DNA from: Alphaproteobacteria bacterium MarineAlpha6_Bin4
GTDB taxonomy: Bacteria > Pseudomonadota > Alphaproteobacteria > GCA-002720895
Assembly (NCBI GenBank): GCA_002937775.1
Contig: PTKO01000008.1
Coordinates: 1-41,814, forward strand
Direction: 5' to 3'
DNA: 41,814 bases
How positions within the stretch are numbered: position 1 is the stretch's first letter; each line of letters starts with the position of its first letter. A model generated the notes under the pieces. The model searched no databases, had not been told where the DNA came from, and worked only from the letters and a program-made list of their open reading frames with translations. Both the position numbers and the translations under genes were made by a program. This document shows positions 28,646-37,442 of this stretch, one piece after another.

Positions 28646-28679
28646 GGCGCGGGAGCATGTCGCCTAAATCCACATGCCC
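28646..28679 (+). ncRNA. Candidate H-type pseudoknot in the TonB receptor leader
   Basis: GGCG(28646-28649):CGCC(28661-28664) crossing GCATGT(28655-28660):ACATGC(28672-28677), in a GC-rich patch of an AT-rich intergenic region. Confidence 0.45.
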
Positions 28680-28703
28680 AAAGCTTTTTTTTACAGGGAG
28701 TAA

Positions 28704-30992
28704 ATGCTTAAAAAAATACTATATTCAACATGTTTGATTAGTGCGGTCTTTATAAATTCATTAAAAGCAGATAGCGTATATGCACCGGCAGTTACAGTAA
28801 CAGGCGGAGCAGAAGAAGCAGATTCATTAAGTGGGTCAGGTGTTTTTATTGGTTCTGACACTATAAGATCAAATAATTACGATAATATTGATCAAGTTTT
28901 AAAAACAATTCCAGGTGTTTATAGTAGAGAAGAAAATGGATTTGGAATTTTTCCAAATATTAGTTTAAGAGGCGTTGATCCAGGAAGAAGTCAAAAATTA
29001 ACAATTATGGAAGATGGTGTTTTATCGCAACCTGCTCCATATACTGACTTTTCAGCTTATTTTAACCCAACTACAGGTAATAAAGATGGGATAGAAGTTT
29101 TAATGGGTTCAAGCCAAGTTCTTTATGGACCAAGAACAACAGGTGGTGTTCTTAATTATCTAACAACACCAATACCAACCAAAAGAAGGGCACATCTTAA
29201 AACTACTTATGGAAATTATCTTGGAGTAATTACACAAGGTGCAAGAAGTACAGAAAATTTACAATATGGGGATGTTAGATCACATGCATATTATGGAGAT
29301 ACATTAAATACAAATATTGGTGACTTTGGTTTTTTATTTGAATTATACGGAAGAGGTGACGGTGGATTTAGAAATTTCAAACATATAAAAAGAGGTCAAT
29401 CTGGTTTCCATAAATATGAACCAATGGTAAAATTAAGTTACAAACCTAATACAAGTTTAGATCAAAGTTTAGAAATAAAAGCACAACATATAAGAATGAT
29501 TGGAGATGTTGGATATGCAGGTGTATCAAAAAATGATATTAGAAATAAAGATCCTTGGAAAGCACCAGGATATACTCAAATGGATAGAATTTGGACTGAA
29601 AGATCTGGTGGACACTTAAAATATAGCGTAGATTTACCTCAATATTTTGACACAAAAATAACAACAACAGCTTACGCATCTAGATTTCATAGAGATTGGG
29701 CAAAAGCAGCAGAATACAGCACTACTCTTAATGATACAGATGGTGGAACAAAATTTCATACAGCAGATACTGATGAAGAGTTGAAGCTTATAGATACAGG
29801 TGGGGTAAGTGGTATAACAGTTGAAAATAAACACAATAATAGATATTACCGTGTAAGAGGTATAGAACTTAGAGCAAACACAAGTTTTAATTCAGATATT
29901 GGTGGAAAAAGTTTAGATCATACTTTAACTTATGGTACTCGTTGGCATTATGATTCATATTACGATTTTTCTTTTTATGATTATTATAATTTACAAAATG
30001 GTATTATGTACCATACTTCAAGTACTCTTAAAGAAGCAGCTTCTTCTAAAGAATATAAAACTTGGGGAAGATCATTATATATACAAGACTCAATTCAATT
30101 TAATAATTTAACCGTAACGCCTGGATTTAGATATGAAAAGGTTGATGCAAAAAGAGCAAGATCTGGAACTTCTGGACTGTTAACAGCAGATGTCGAAGGA
30201 TATTCCGGTGGAGTAGGTTTTAATTATGTTGCCAATAATAATTTGAGTATTTTTGGAAGTGTTCATCAAGGATCATCTTTTCCTAAAGGATCAGACATAT
30301 GGACAGCTGCAAGTGGTAGTAGAGAAAATATGGATCCTGAAACAAGTTTCGCAAAAGAAATAGGGCTTCGTTATAAGAACCGTGATAAAGGTATTAATAC
30401 TAAAATAGCGATATTTCATACTGATTTCGAAGATTTAATTGTAAGTAGCAACACAGGTGCAGGAACTGCTGTAACACAAAACGCTGGTGAAGTTGAATCA
30501 TATGGACTTGAATTATCTGCAACTTATGACGTAGGATTTAATCGCGGATGGTCTTTTAATAATCCATGGACATTAACTTATACGAATTCTCATGCAGAAT
30601 TTCTAAATGATGCAAAAAAAAGTGATGGAGATACTATTTATGGAAATGCAAAAAAAGGAAATGATTTGCCATTTATTTCTGACCATCAAGTAACTATTGG
30701 AACTGATGTTATAAAAGGACCTTATAGTCTAGGAGTGCTTGGTAATTGGAAAAGTTCACAATGGTCATCAGGTGAAAACATAAGTGTTAAGGCTAATGAC
30801 ACAAGAATTGGTAAAATCCCTGCACGTTGGGTATGGGATGTGAAAGGAAATATTAAAATTACTAATACTGTAAATTACAATTTTGGAGTTCACAATGTAT
30901 TTAATAACAAATACATAACAACCTACTTACCACTAGGTCCTAGACCTGGCGCTCCTCTACATGCATACTTTGGTATTACGGTAGACTACTAA
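28704..30992 (+). CDS. TonB-dependent outer-membrane receptor (FecA-like)
   Basis: Signal peptide; plug IDQVLKTIPGVYSREENGFGIFPNISLRGVDPGRSQKLTIMEDGVLSQPAPYTDFSAYF...EVLMGSSQVLYGPRTTGGVLNYLTTPIP; C-terminal barrel YNFGVHNVFNNKY...HAYFGITVDY. Confidence 0.93.
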   Translation: MLKKILYSTCLISAVFINSLKADSVYAPAVTVTGGAEEADSLSGSGVFIGSDTIRSNNYDNIDQVLKTIPGVYSREENGFGIFPNISLRGVDPGRSQKLTIMEDGVLSQPAPYTDFSAYFNPTTGNKDGIEVLMGSSQVLYGPRTTGGVLNYLTTPIPTKRRAHLKTTYGNYLGVITQGARSTENLQYGDVRSHAYYGDTLNTNIGDFGFLFELYGRGDGGFRNFKHIKRGQSGFHKYEPMVKLSYKPNTSLDQSLEIKAQHIRMIGDVGYAGVSKNDIRNKDPWKAPGYTQMDRIWTERSGGHLKYSVDLPQYFDTKITTTAYASRFHRDWAKAAEYSTTLNDTDGGTKFHTADTDEELKLIDTGGVSGITVENKHNNRYYRVRGIELRANTSFNSDIGGKSLDHTLTYGTRWHYDSYYDFSFYDYYNLQNGIMYHTSSTLKEAASSKEYKTWGRSLYIQDSIQFNNLTVTPGFRYEKVDAKRARSGTSGLLTADVEGYSGGVGFNYVANNNLSIFGSVHQGSSFPKGSDIWTAASGSRENMDPETSFAKEIGLRYKNRDKGINTKIAIFHTDFEDLIVSSNTGAGTAVTQNAGEVESYGLELSATYDVGFNRGWSFNNPWTLTYTNSHAEFLNDAKKSDGDTIYGNAKKGNDLPFISDHQVTIGTDVIKGPYSLGVLGNWKSSQWSSGENISVKANDTRIGKIPARWVWDVKGNIKITNTVNYNFGVHNVFNNKYITTYLPLGPRPGAPLHAYFGITVDY

Positions 30993-31111
30993 TTTATCTT
31001 ATAAATTAATCATCGAATTAATATAATTGTTAGTTTTGCAATAATTTATTTTGTAAAATAATAAAAATTATTATTTATTGAAAAAAAAAATTTTCTATTT
31101 AATTAACTGTT

Positions 31112-31840
31112 ATGAGGCGTATTTTTGTTTTTCTATTAGTCTTTCTTTTTATTAAGCCATTAATTGCACACCATAAGATTTATGGGGCAAGAGTAGATAA
31201 AGATGATCGTGAGATTTCATGGAGAGGGCACTTTGATTATGATAATCGAAGTAATAAAAATAAAGGACATATCCACGTAGCAGAAGTAGAAAATGCATGG
31301 ACTGATAGATGGCAATCTGAAATAGAATTCTTTATGCGTGATAAATATGAAAATAATTTTCGTTGGTATAAAACAGAATTTCAAAATGTATATGAATTAA
31401 TTGAAACTGAAAAAGGAGCTGCAGCCTTATATTTTTCATTTAATTGGGCTAGGGAAAAAGGAGAGGCTAATGAAATTGAATATAAACTGCTCCTTGAAAG
31501 AAACTTTTTAGGTGCAAGAAATATAATAAATTTTGTATTTGAAAATGAATTTGGAAGTAAAGCAGAAGGAAGTACTTCCTTTAAAATATCATATCTTTCT
31601 ATGTTCAAAAAACCAATTTATAAAGGAATACAAATAGGTTTTGGTGGGGTGCATAATCTTGGACAATTAGATAATTTTGATTCACCAGGAAGACAAAAAC
31701 ACCAAATTGGTCCGGGATTTAAAAAATCATTTCGTATAAGTGAAGAAATGGAATATGATTTCTTTATTGGACCAATTTTTGGTTTAACTAATGCATCTGC
31801 AGACAATAGTTTGCTTTGGAATATGTCATTAGAATTCTAG
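31112..31840 (+). CDS. Secreted/outer-membrane beta-barrel-like protein of unknown function
   Basis: Signal peptide ending LIAHH; alternating aromatic beta-strand pattern; C-terminal ...LLWNMSLEF. Confidence 0.6.
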   Translation: MRRIFVFLLVFLFIKPLIAHHKIYGARVDKDDREISWRGHFDYDNRSNKNKGHIHVAEVENAWTDRWQSEIEFFMRDKYENNFRWYKTEFQNVYELIETEKGAAALYFSFNWAREKGEANEIEYKLLLERNFLGARNIINFVFENEFGSKAEGSTSFKISYLSMFKKPIYKGIQIGFGGVHNLGQLDNFDSPGRQKHQIGPGFKKSFRISEEMEYDFFIGPIFGLTNASADNSLLWNMSLEF

Positions 31841-31847
31841 ATTAGTT

Positions 31848-32849
31848 ATGAAAATAAAAGCTTATGAATTAAAAGGTTTAGTTGGAAAACAAACATATAG
31901 AAGCTACCTAGTTTATGGTCAAAACAAAGGACTGGTAAGAGAAAAAAGTCAAGTAATTATAGATACTTACAAAAATGAGCAAACTGAAGTCATAAAATTT
32001 GAAAATGAGGAATTAATATCTGAGCCAGATAAATTAAGTAATGAATTTAATACATATTCACTAACTTCTGAAAAAAAAATTATACATATATTAAATACTA
32101 AAGATAATTTAATGGAAATAATTGATAAAACTATTTCCGACCAGGACTCTAATAATTTAATAGTTTTTGAATCTAGTGAATTAACTCCAAGATCTAAATT
32201 AAGAAAATTTTTTGAAAAAGAAAAAAAACTTGGAATAATTGCATGTTATTTTGACTCAGAACGAGATGTTCAGGATTTGATAGAAAATGCTTTTAAAAAA
32301 GAGAACCTCTCAATAAGTAAAGATTTAATTTTAATGATTGCAAAACACCTAGGTAAAGAAAGACATATTATAAAAAATGAAATTGAAAAAATTATTTTAT
32401 ATTTAAAAGATAAAAAAAAATTTGAAATTAAAGATATTTTAAGATGCCTTAGTCAAAATGAAAAATTTGGTTTTGATGATTTAAATTATAGTATTTGTGA
32501 TGGAAACGTTTTAAAGCTTGATAAAATTATCAACCAGCTTTATTTAGAAGGCATTAACCCCATTGCTTTACTTAGATCAACAGCTAGACATTTTCAAAAA
32601 ATTTTATTAGTCAATAAAAAAATGGAAGATGGCATTAGTTTAAATGAATCTTTAAGAGAATTGAAGCCTCCAATTTTTTTTTTATACTTGAATCAATTTA
32701 AAGAACATGTAAAAAATTGGAAAACAAGCATATGTCACAAAGCTATTCAAAGAATAATGGAGACAGAGGAATTATGTAAAGTTAATTCCAAAATTTCTAA
32801 AATTATATGTTGGAGAACTTTAAGAAATTTAGCTTCTGTTAAATATTAA
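31848..32849 (+). CDS. holA: DNA polymerase III delta subunit
   Basis: RSYLVYGQNKGLVREKSQ...FESSELTPRSKLRKFFEK...IIACYFD...NPIALLRSTARHFQKIL. Confidence 0.88.
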   Translation: MKIKAYELKGLVGKQTYRSYLVYGQNKGLVREKSQVIIDTYKNEQTEVIKFENEELISEPDKLSNEFNTYSLTSEKKIIHILNTKDNLMEIIDKTISDQDSNNLIVFESSELTPRSKLRKFFEKEKKLGIIACYFDSERDVQDLIENAFKKENLSISKDLILMIAKHLGKERHIIKNEIEKIILYLKDKKKFEIKDILRCLSQNEKFGFDDLNYSICDGNVLKLDKIINQLYLEGINPIALLRSTARHFQKILLVNKKMEDGISLNESLRELKPPIFFLYLNQFKEHVKNWKTSICHKAIQRIMETEELCKVNSKISKIICWRTLRNLASVKY

Positions 32850-32853
32850 AACA

Positions 32854-33720
32854 CTATTCGCCAGTAAGTTTTTTAATTATATTTTCTCTTTGATCTACGT
32901 TTCTATATTCTATTTTTATATTTCCTTTATTATTTTTATCGTTGATAGTTAGCTTTACTCCTAATTTTAAACTTAGCTCTTTTTCTAAAATAGCTGTATC
33001 CGCATCTTTTTCCTTAATTTTTTTATCAACTTTACTGCTAGTTTCTTTTTCTACTGTTTCTTTATCAAATAAACTTTCAACATATCTCACCGACAAACCT
33101 TCTTTTACAATACGCTTTGCTAATTCAACTGCCCCAGTGTATCCAACTAAACATCTTGCGTGACCTAATGATAACTTTCCATCTAAAATAAATTTTTTAA
33201 CTTCCTTTGGTAAAGATATTATTCTAAGTAAGTTTGCTACATGACTTCTACTTTTTGACACAACTAATGCTAACTGTTCTTGATTATAATTAAATTCATT
33301 CATTAACCTATTGTAGCCTTCTGCTTCTTCTATTGATGTTAAGTCTTCCCTTTGTAAATTTTCGATTAGACCTGATTCAAAAGCTTCCCTATCATCAAAT
33401 TTTGAAACAATTGCTGAAATTTCATTTATCCCAACGAGTTTGCAGGCTTTTAATCTTCTTTCTCCTGCAACTAATTCAAAATCTTTTTTACTTTTCCTTA
33501 CAATTATAGGTTGTATCAACCCATTTTTCTTAATAGATTCAGCTAGTTGATTTAATTTTTCTTCATCAAATTTTTTTCTTGCTTGGAATTTACTTAAAAT
33601 TATTTTGTCTACAGGAATTAAGTTGTTATTAATTTCCTCATTTTTAAATTCTAGATCAGTAGTATCTTTTTCTAAAAGTGCAGAAAGACCTTTTCCTAAT
33701 CTATTTTTTTTTTTTATCAT
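32854..33720 (-). CDS. parB: Chromosome-partitioning protein ParB
   Basis: KKNRLGKGLSALLE; SKFQARKKFDEEKLNQLAESIKKNGLIQPIIVRK; AGERRLKACKLVG; ENLQREDLTSIEEAEGY; LSLGHARCLVG. Confidence 0.97.
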   Translation of the reverse strand: MIKKKNRLGKGLSALLEKDTTDLEFKNEEINNNLIPVDKIILSKFQARKKFDEEKLNQLAESIKKNGLIQPIIVRKSKKDFELVAGERRLKACKLVGINEISAIVSKFDDREAFESGLIENLQREDLTSIEEAEGYNRLMNEFNYNQEQLALVVSKSRSHVANLLRIISLPKEVKKFILDGKLSLGHARCLVGYTGAVELAKRIVKEGLSVRYVESLFDKETVEKETSSKVDKKIKEKDADTAILEKELSLKLGVKLTINDKNNKGNIKIEYRNVDQRENIIKKLTGE

Positions 33721-33725
33721 TTTTT

Positions 33726-34520
33726 TTATTCGTTAACTACTTTTTTTTTTTCTTGTTTTAAGAATTCTTTTGCTAAACCAAGATATGCCTTAGACCCTTT
33801 GCATTTAGAATCATAAATTAAAACTGGCTTTCCAAAACTTGGTGCTTCAGATACCCTAACATTTCGTGGAATCACAGTTTTATAAACTTTCTTTCCAAAG
33901 AAACCTTTTATATCTGATTGAACCTGATCTGTAAGAGAATTTCTTTTATCAACCATTGTTAATACTAACCCTTCTATAGTCAAATCAGGATTATAAGTTT
34001 TTTTAACCCTATTAATTGTATGAACAAGATGACTTAATCCTTCTAAAGAGTAAAACTCGCATTGCATTGGTACAATAATGGAATGTGCAGCGGTAAACGC
34101 ATTTACAGTAAGAATTCCAAGTGCAGGTGGACAATCAATTAAAATATAGTCAAATTTCCCTTTTATTTTTGTAATAGCATTTTTTAGCCTTACTTCTCTT
34201 TCTTCCTGTCTTGCTAGTTCAACTTCGGCACCAGAAAGATCTAATGTTGATGGAACTAATTTTAGTTTAGGAATGTTTGTTTTATATACCGCATCAAAGA
34301 TTTTTGAAGAATCATGTAAAACATCATATATATCGTTACGTTCTTTGCTTTGTTCAAAACCAACTCCTGTTGATGCATTTCCCTGTGGATCTAAATCTAT
34401 TAACAAAACCTTTTTTTTTACTGATACCAAGGCAGTTGCTAAATTAACTGCTGTTGTGGTTTTACCTACACCACCTTTTTGATTTGCTATAGCTATTACT
34501 TTTGGCTCTTTTTTTGACAT
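33726..34520 (-). CDS. parA: Chromosome-partitioning ATPase ParA
   Basis: IAIANQKGGVGKTTTAVNLATAL; LLIDLDPQGNASTGVG; DYILIDCPPALGILTVNA. Confidence 0.97.
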   Translation of the reverse strand: MSKKEPKVIAIANQKGGVGKTTTAVNLATALVSVKKKVLLIDLDPQGNASTGVGFEQSKERNDIYDVLHDSSKIFDAVYKTNIPKLKLVPSTLDLSGAEVELARQEEREVRLKNAITKIKGKFDYILIDCPPALGILTVNAFTAAHSIIVPMQCEFYSLEGLSHLVHTINRVKKTYNPDLTIEGLVLTMVDKRNSLTDQVQSDIKGFFGKKVYKTVIPRNVRVSEAPSFGKPVLIYDSKCKGSKAYLGLAKEFLKQEKKKVVNE

Positions 34521-34557
34521 CTTTATTTAATTATAATTGTATTAATTAAAATAAAAA

Positions 34558-35175
34558 TTATTTTTTTTTTAAATTTTTTACTATTAAAATTCTTCCCTCA
34601 TCACTTGTAATACTTTTTTTAAATTTTAAATCAAATGAAAACCTTTTTTTTGCATCTTCAATTTCTTTGTTAATAGTTTTGCCTTTTAAAAAAATACAAG
34701 ACATATTTTTTTTATAGAATTTTACAATATAATTCATTAATTTATCTAGAGGCGCTACAGCTCTAGCTGAAATACAATCATAATCATTATCTATTTTCAT
34801 AGTTTCGATTCTTGAATTAAATATAGAAATATTTTTTATACCAACTACCTCTTTTACTTCATTTAAAAAAATGCATTTTTTTTTATTTGATTCTATTAAA
34901 TGAAAATTATTATTAGAACAAATAGCACACACAATTGCCGGAAACCCAGCTCCACTTCCTATGTCTAAAACATTCTTTTTATTACCAATTAAACCAATGA
35001 TTTGATATGAATCTAAAAAATGTCTTTCCCAAATTGTTTTAAAAGAATTTTTACTGACAAGATTAAATTTTTTTTGCCATAATTTAATTAATTTAAAAAA
35101 TATTTTTAACTTTTCATATTTTTCTTCGCTAAGACTAGTTTGAGATTTAAAATTTTTATAAATTAGACTGCCCAC
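34558..35175 (-). CDS. rsmG: 16S rRNA (guanine-N7) methyltransferase
   Basis: LWQKKFNLVSKNSFKTIWERHFLDS; VLDIGSGAGFPAIV; ISARAVAPLDKLMNY. Confidence 0.94.
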   Translation of the reverse strand: MGSLIYKNFKSQTSLSEEKYEKLKIFFKLIKLWQKKFNLVSKNSFKTIWERHFLDSYQIIGLIGNKKNVLDIGSGAGFPAIVCAICSNNNFHLIESNKKKCIFLNEVKEVVGIKNISIFNSRIETMKIDNDYDCISARAVAPLDKLMNYIVKFYKKNMSCIFLKGKTINKEIEDAKKRFSFDLKFKKSITSDEGRILIVKNLKKK

Positions 35176-37046
35176 TTTCTCTTTTTTCTGTTAATAAATC
35201 TAAGAATATTTATTACTGCTGCAGGAGTAACTCCTGATATTCTAGTAATTTCTCCCAAATTCCTTGGTTTAACATAATTTAATTTTTCTAAAACTTCTTT
35301 TGTTAGATTTGGGATTTTTTTATAATTTAAATTTTTAGGTATTTTTAACTCCTCATCTTTTTTTAGATCTTTTATATCTTGTAATTGTCTTTCAACATAA
35401 CCCCTGTAAACTGACCTTGTTTCTAATTCGTCAAAAATATCATTAGGTATTTTTTTTATTTCAGGCCATATATTTTCTAATTCTTTTCTATTTATATCTT
35501 TGAACACTAAAAGATCAAATATATTTCTCTTTTTACCATCTAAATTGATTTTAATACCATATTTAAGCAAATTATTTGGTGTAAAAGTGTTTTTTTTGTA
35601 TTTTATGTCAATTTTTTCTAACAAAGCTTGCTTTTTATTGAACTTTTCCTTCCGATCTTTATTTATACAGCCTATTTTTATTCCTTTAGGCGTCAATCTT
35701 AAATCTGCATTATCAGAACGAAGTAAAAGTCTATATTCAGCTCTACTTGTAAACATTCTATAAGGTTCAGTAACGCCTTTGTTTACTAAGTCATCTATTA
35801 AAACTCCTATGTACGCTTCTGATCTTGATAAAACAAATTCCGTTCCTTTTTTTACTTTTAATGCTGCATTTATACCGGCAATAATTCCTTGAGCTGCAGC
35901 TTCTTCATAACCAGTTGTTCCATTAATTTGTCCAGCTAGATATAAGTTATTGATTTTATTAGTTTCTAAAGTATTAGATAATTGTAAAGGATCTACATAA
36001 TCATATTCAATTGCATATCCATATTGAGTAATTTTTGCATCTTCTAAACCTATTATTGATCTAATGAAATTTTCTTGTATTTTTTTTGGTAAAGAAGTCG
36101 AAACGCCATTAGGATAAATTACATTAGAATTAAGACCTTCAGGTTCTAAAAAAATATGATGCTGATTTTTATCTTTAAATTTAACAATTTTATCTTCAAT
36201 AGATGGGCAATATCTAGGGCCAATACTTTTTATATTACCTGAATAAATAGCTGATTTTGCTATATTTTTTTCTATTATTTTGTGTGTCTTTTTGTTTGTA
36301 TACGTAATATAACAAGGAATTTGTTTTACTTTTATAGATTTATTCATAAAAGAAAATGGAATGATTTTTTTATCACTATCCTGTTTCTTTAGATTTTTAT
36401 AATTTATTGAATTTTGATCTATTCTTGGTGGTGTACCAGTTTTCATTCTTCCTAATTTAAAATTATATTTTTTAAATGTCTTAGAAAGACCATAAGTTGC
36501 TTTTTCACCTACTCTTCCTGCAGGTATTGTTTCATTTCCAATATGTATAATACCATTTAAAAAAGTTCCAGTGGTTAAAACAATTGTTTCACATGGAACA
36601 ATTTTTTTTTTAGATAAAATTACTCCACAAATACTGTTATTTTTAATATCTAAATCTATAACCTCATCTTCTATTATTTTTAGGTTTTTTTCTTTTGATA
36701 AGATATTTTTAATGGCCTTCTTATACAAAATTCTATCAGCCTGAGCTCGTAAACCACGAACTGCGGGTCCTTTTGATGCATTTAACATTCTAAATTGAAT
36801 ACCGGACTCGTCAATTGCCCTAGCAATTATTCCGTCTAAAGCATCTATTTCTCTTACCAAATGACCTTTTCCTAAGCCTCCAATAGATGGGTTACAAGAC
36901 ATTTCTCCAATTTTATTTTTGTTATTTGTTATAAGAAGAGTTTTGCATCCTATTCTAGATGCGGCTGCAGCAGCTTCGCATCCTGCATGGCCTCCTCCAA
37001 CAACTATAACTTTATTTGTTCCACGTGAAACATTGTTTTTTCTCAT
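35163..37046 (-). CDS. mnmG: tRNA uridine-5-carboxymethylaminomethyl modification enzyme MnmG/GidA
   Basis: VIVVGGGHAGCEAAAAASRIG; SCNPSIGGLGKGHLVREIDALDG; GTPPRID; AGQINGTTGYEEAAAQG. Start set to ATG at 37046, overlapping (ATGA) the stop of the upstream gene; the ORF track extends to 37109. Confidence 0.96.
   Translation of the reverse strand: MRKNNVSRGTNKVIVVGGGHAGCEAAAAASRIGCKTLLITNNKNKIGEMSCNPSIGGLGKGHLVREIDALDGIIARAIDESGIQFRMLNASKGPAVRGLRAQADRILYKKAIKNILSKEKNLKIIEDEVIDLDIKNNSICGVILSKKKIVPCETIVLTTGTFLNGIIHIGNETIPAGRVGEKATYGLSKTFKKYNFKLGRMKTGTPPRIDQNSINYKNLKKQDSDKKIIPFSFMNKSIKVKQIPCYITYTNKKTHKIIEKNIAKSAIYSGNIKSIGPRYCPSIEDKIVKFKDKNQHHIFLEPEGLNSNVIYPNGVSTSLPKKIQENFIRSIIGLEDAKITQYGYAIEYDYVDPLQLSNTLETNKINNLYLAGQINGTTGYEEAAAQGIIAGINAALKVKKGTEFVLSRSEAYIGVLIDDLVNKGVTEPYRMFTSRAEYRLLLRSDNADLRLTPKGIKIGCINKDRKEKFNKKQALLEKIDIKYKKNTFTPNNLLKYGIKINLDGKKRNIFDLLVFKDINRKELENIWPEIKKIPNDIFDELETRSVYRGYVERQLQDIKDLKKDEELKIPKNLNYKKIPNLTKEVLEKLNYVKPRNLGEITRISGVTPAAVINILRFINRKKRKWAV
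36585..36600. promoter_or_regulatory. Secondary parS-like site
   Basis: TGTTTCACATGGAACA, two mismatches to TGTTTCACGTGAAACA. Confidence 0.35.
37017..37032. promoter_or_regulatory. parS: parS centromere site
   Basis: TGTTCCACGTGAAACA, matches the TGTTNCACGTGAAACA consensus; 2.5 kb from parA. Confidence 0.9.
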
Positions 37047-37438
37047 TCTTTGACTCTTTTTAATATTGAACACCCAACAGCAGCTCCTTCGTAAGCTTCC
37101 GTATAACAAACTTCTATAGTATTAAAATTTACAACTTTTCCATGAATATATCCTTTACTTTCTGGTGAAACCCAATAAAAATCTTTATTATTTAAGCGAA
37201 TCGTACCTAAAAAATTTCTTTCTCCATCAGCATATTTAAAATAACCTTTAAATATTCTTTCATTTTGCTCTAAAATTGTTATTTTTTTCTCCCAGGTCCT
37301 ATGGCCTTTTTCGGTTGAGTAGCTTTTATTTATACCCTTCCAGGTACCAATTAAGTTAAAAATATATTCAGATTTTACTTGATGATTAGAAATAATTATA
37401 AATAAAAAAAAAACTGAACAAATTAGTGTTTTTTTCAT
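37043..37438 (-). CDS. Small secreted protein, lipocalin-like, unknown function
   Basis: Signal peptide; FNLIGTWKGINKSYSTEKGHRTWEKKITILEQNERIFKGYFKYADGERNFLGTI. Confidence 0.6.
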   Translation of the reverse strand: MKKTLICSVFFLFIIISNHQVKSEYIFNLIGTWKGINKSYSTEKGHRTWEKKITILEQNERIFKGYFKYADGERNFLGTIRLNNKDFYWVSPESKGYIHGKVVNFNTIEVCYTEAYEGAAVGCSILKRVKE

Positions 37439-37442
37439 GATT

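Noticed and set aside
28652-28692. GGGAGCATGT...ACATGCCC hairpin followed by T8 as a terminator or attenuator
   Set aside because: The U tract begins about 5 nt after the stem (aaagc between), which is not canonical. Kept only as an alternative to the pseudoknot.
28657-28737. Possible upstream ORF (ATG TCG CCT AAA TCC ACA TGC CCA AAG CTT...) in the TonB receptor leader
   Set aside because: The SD-like GGGAG is only 1 nt from the ATG, too close for initiation; the ATG lies inside the proposed pseudoknot stem, which explains the sequence better.
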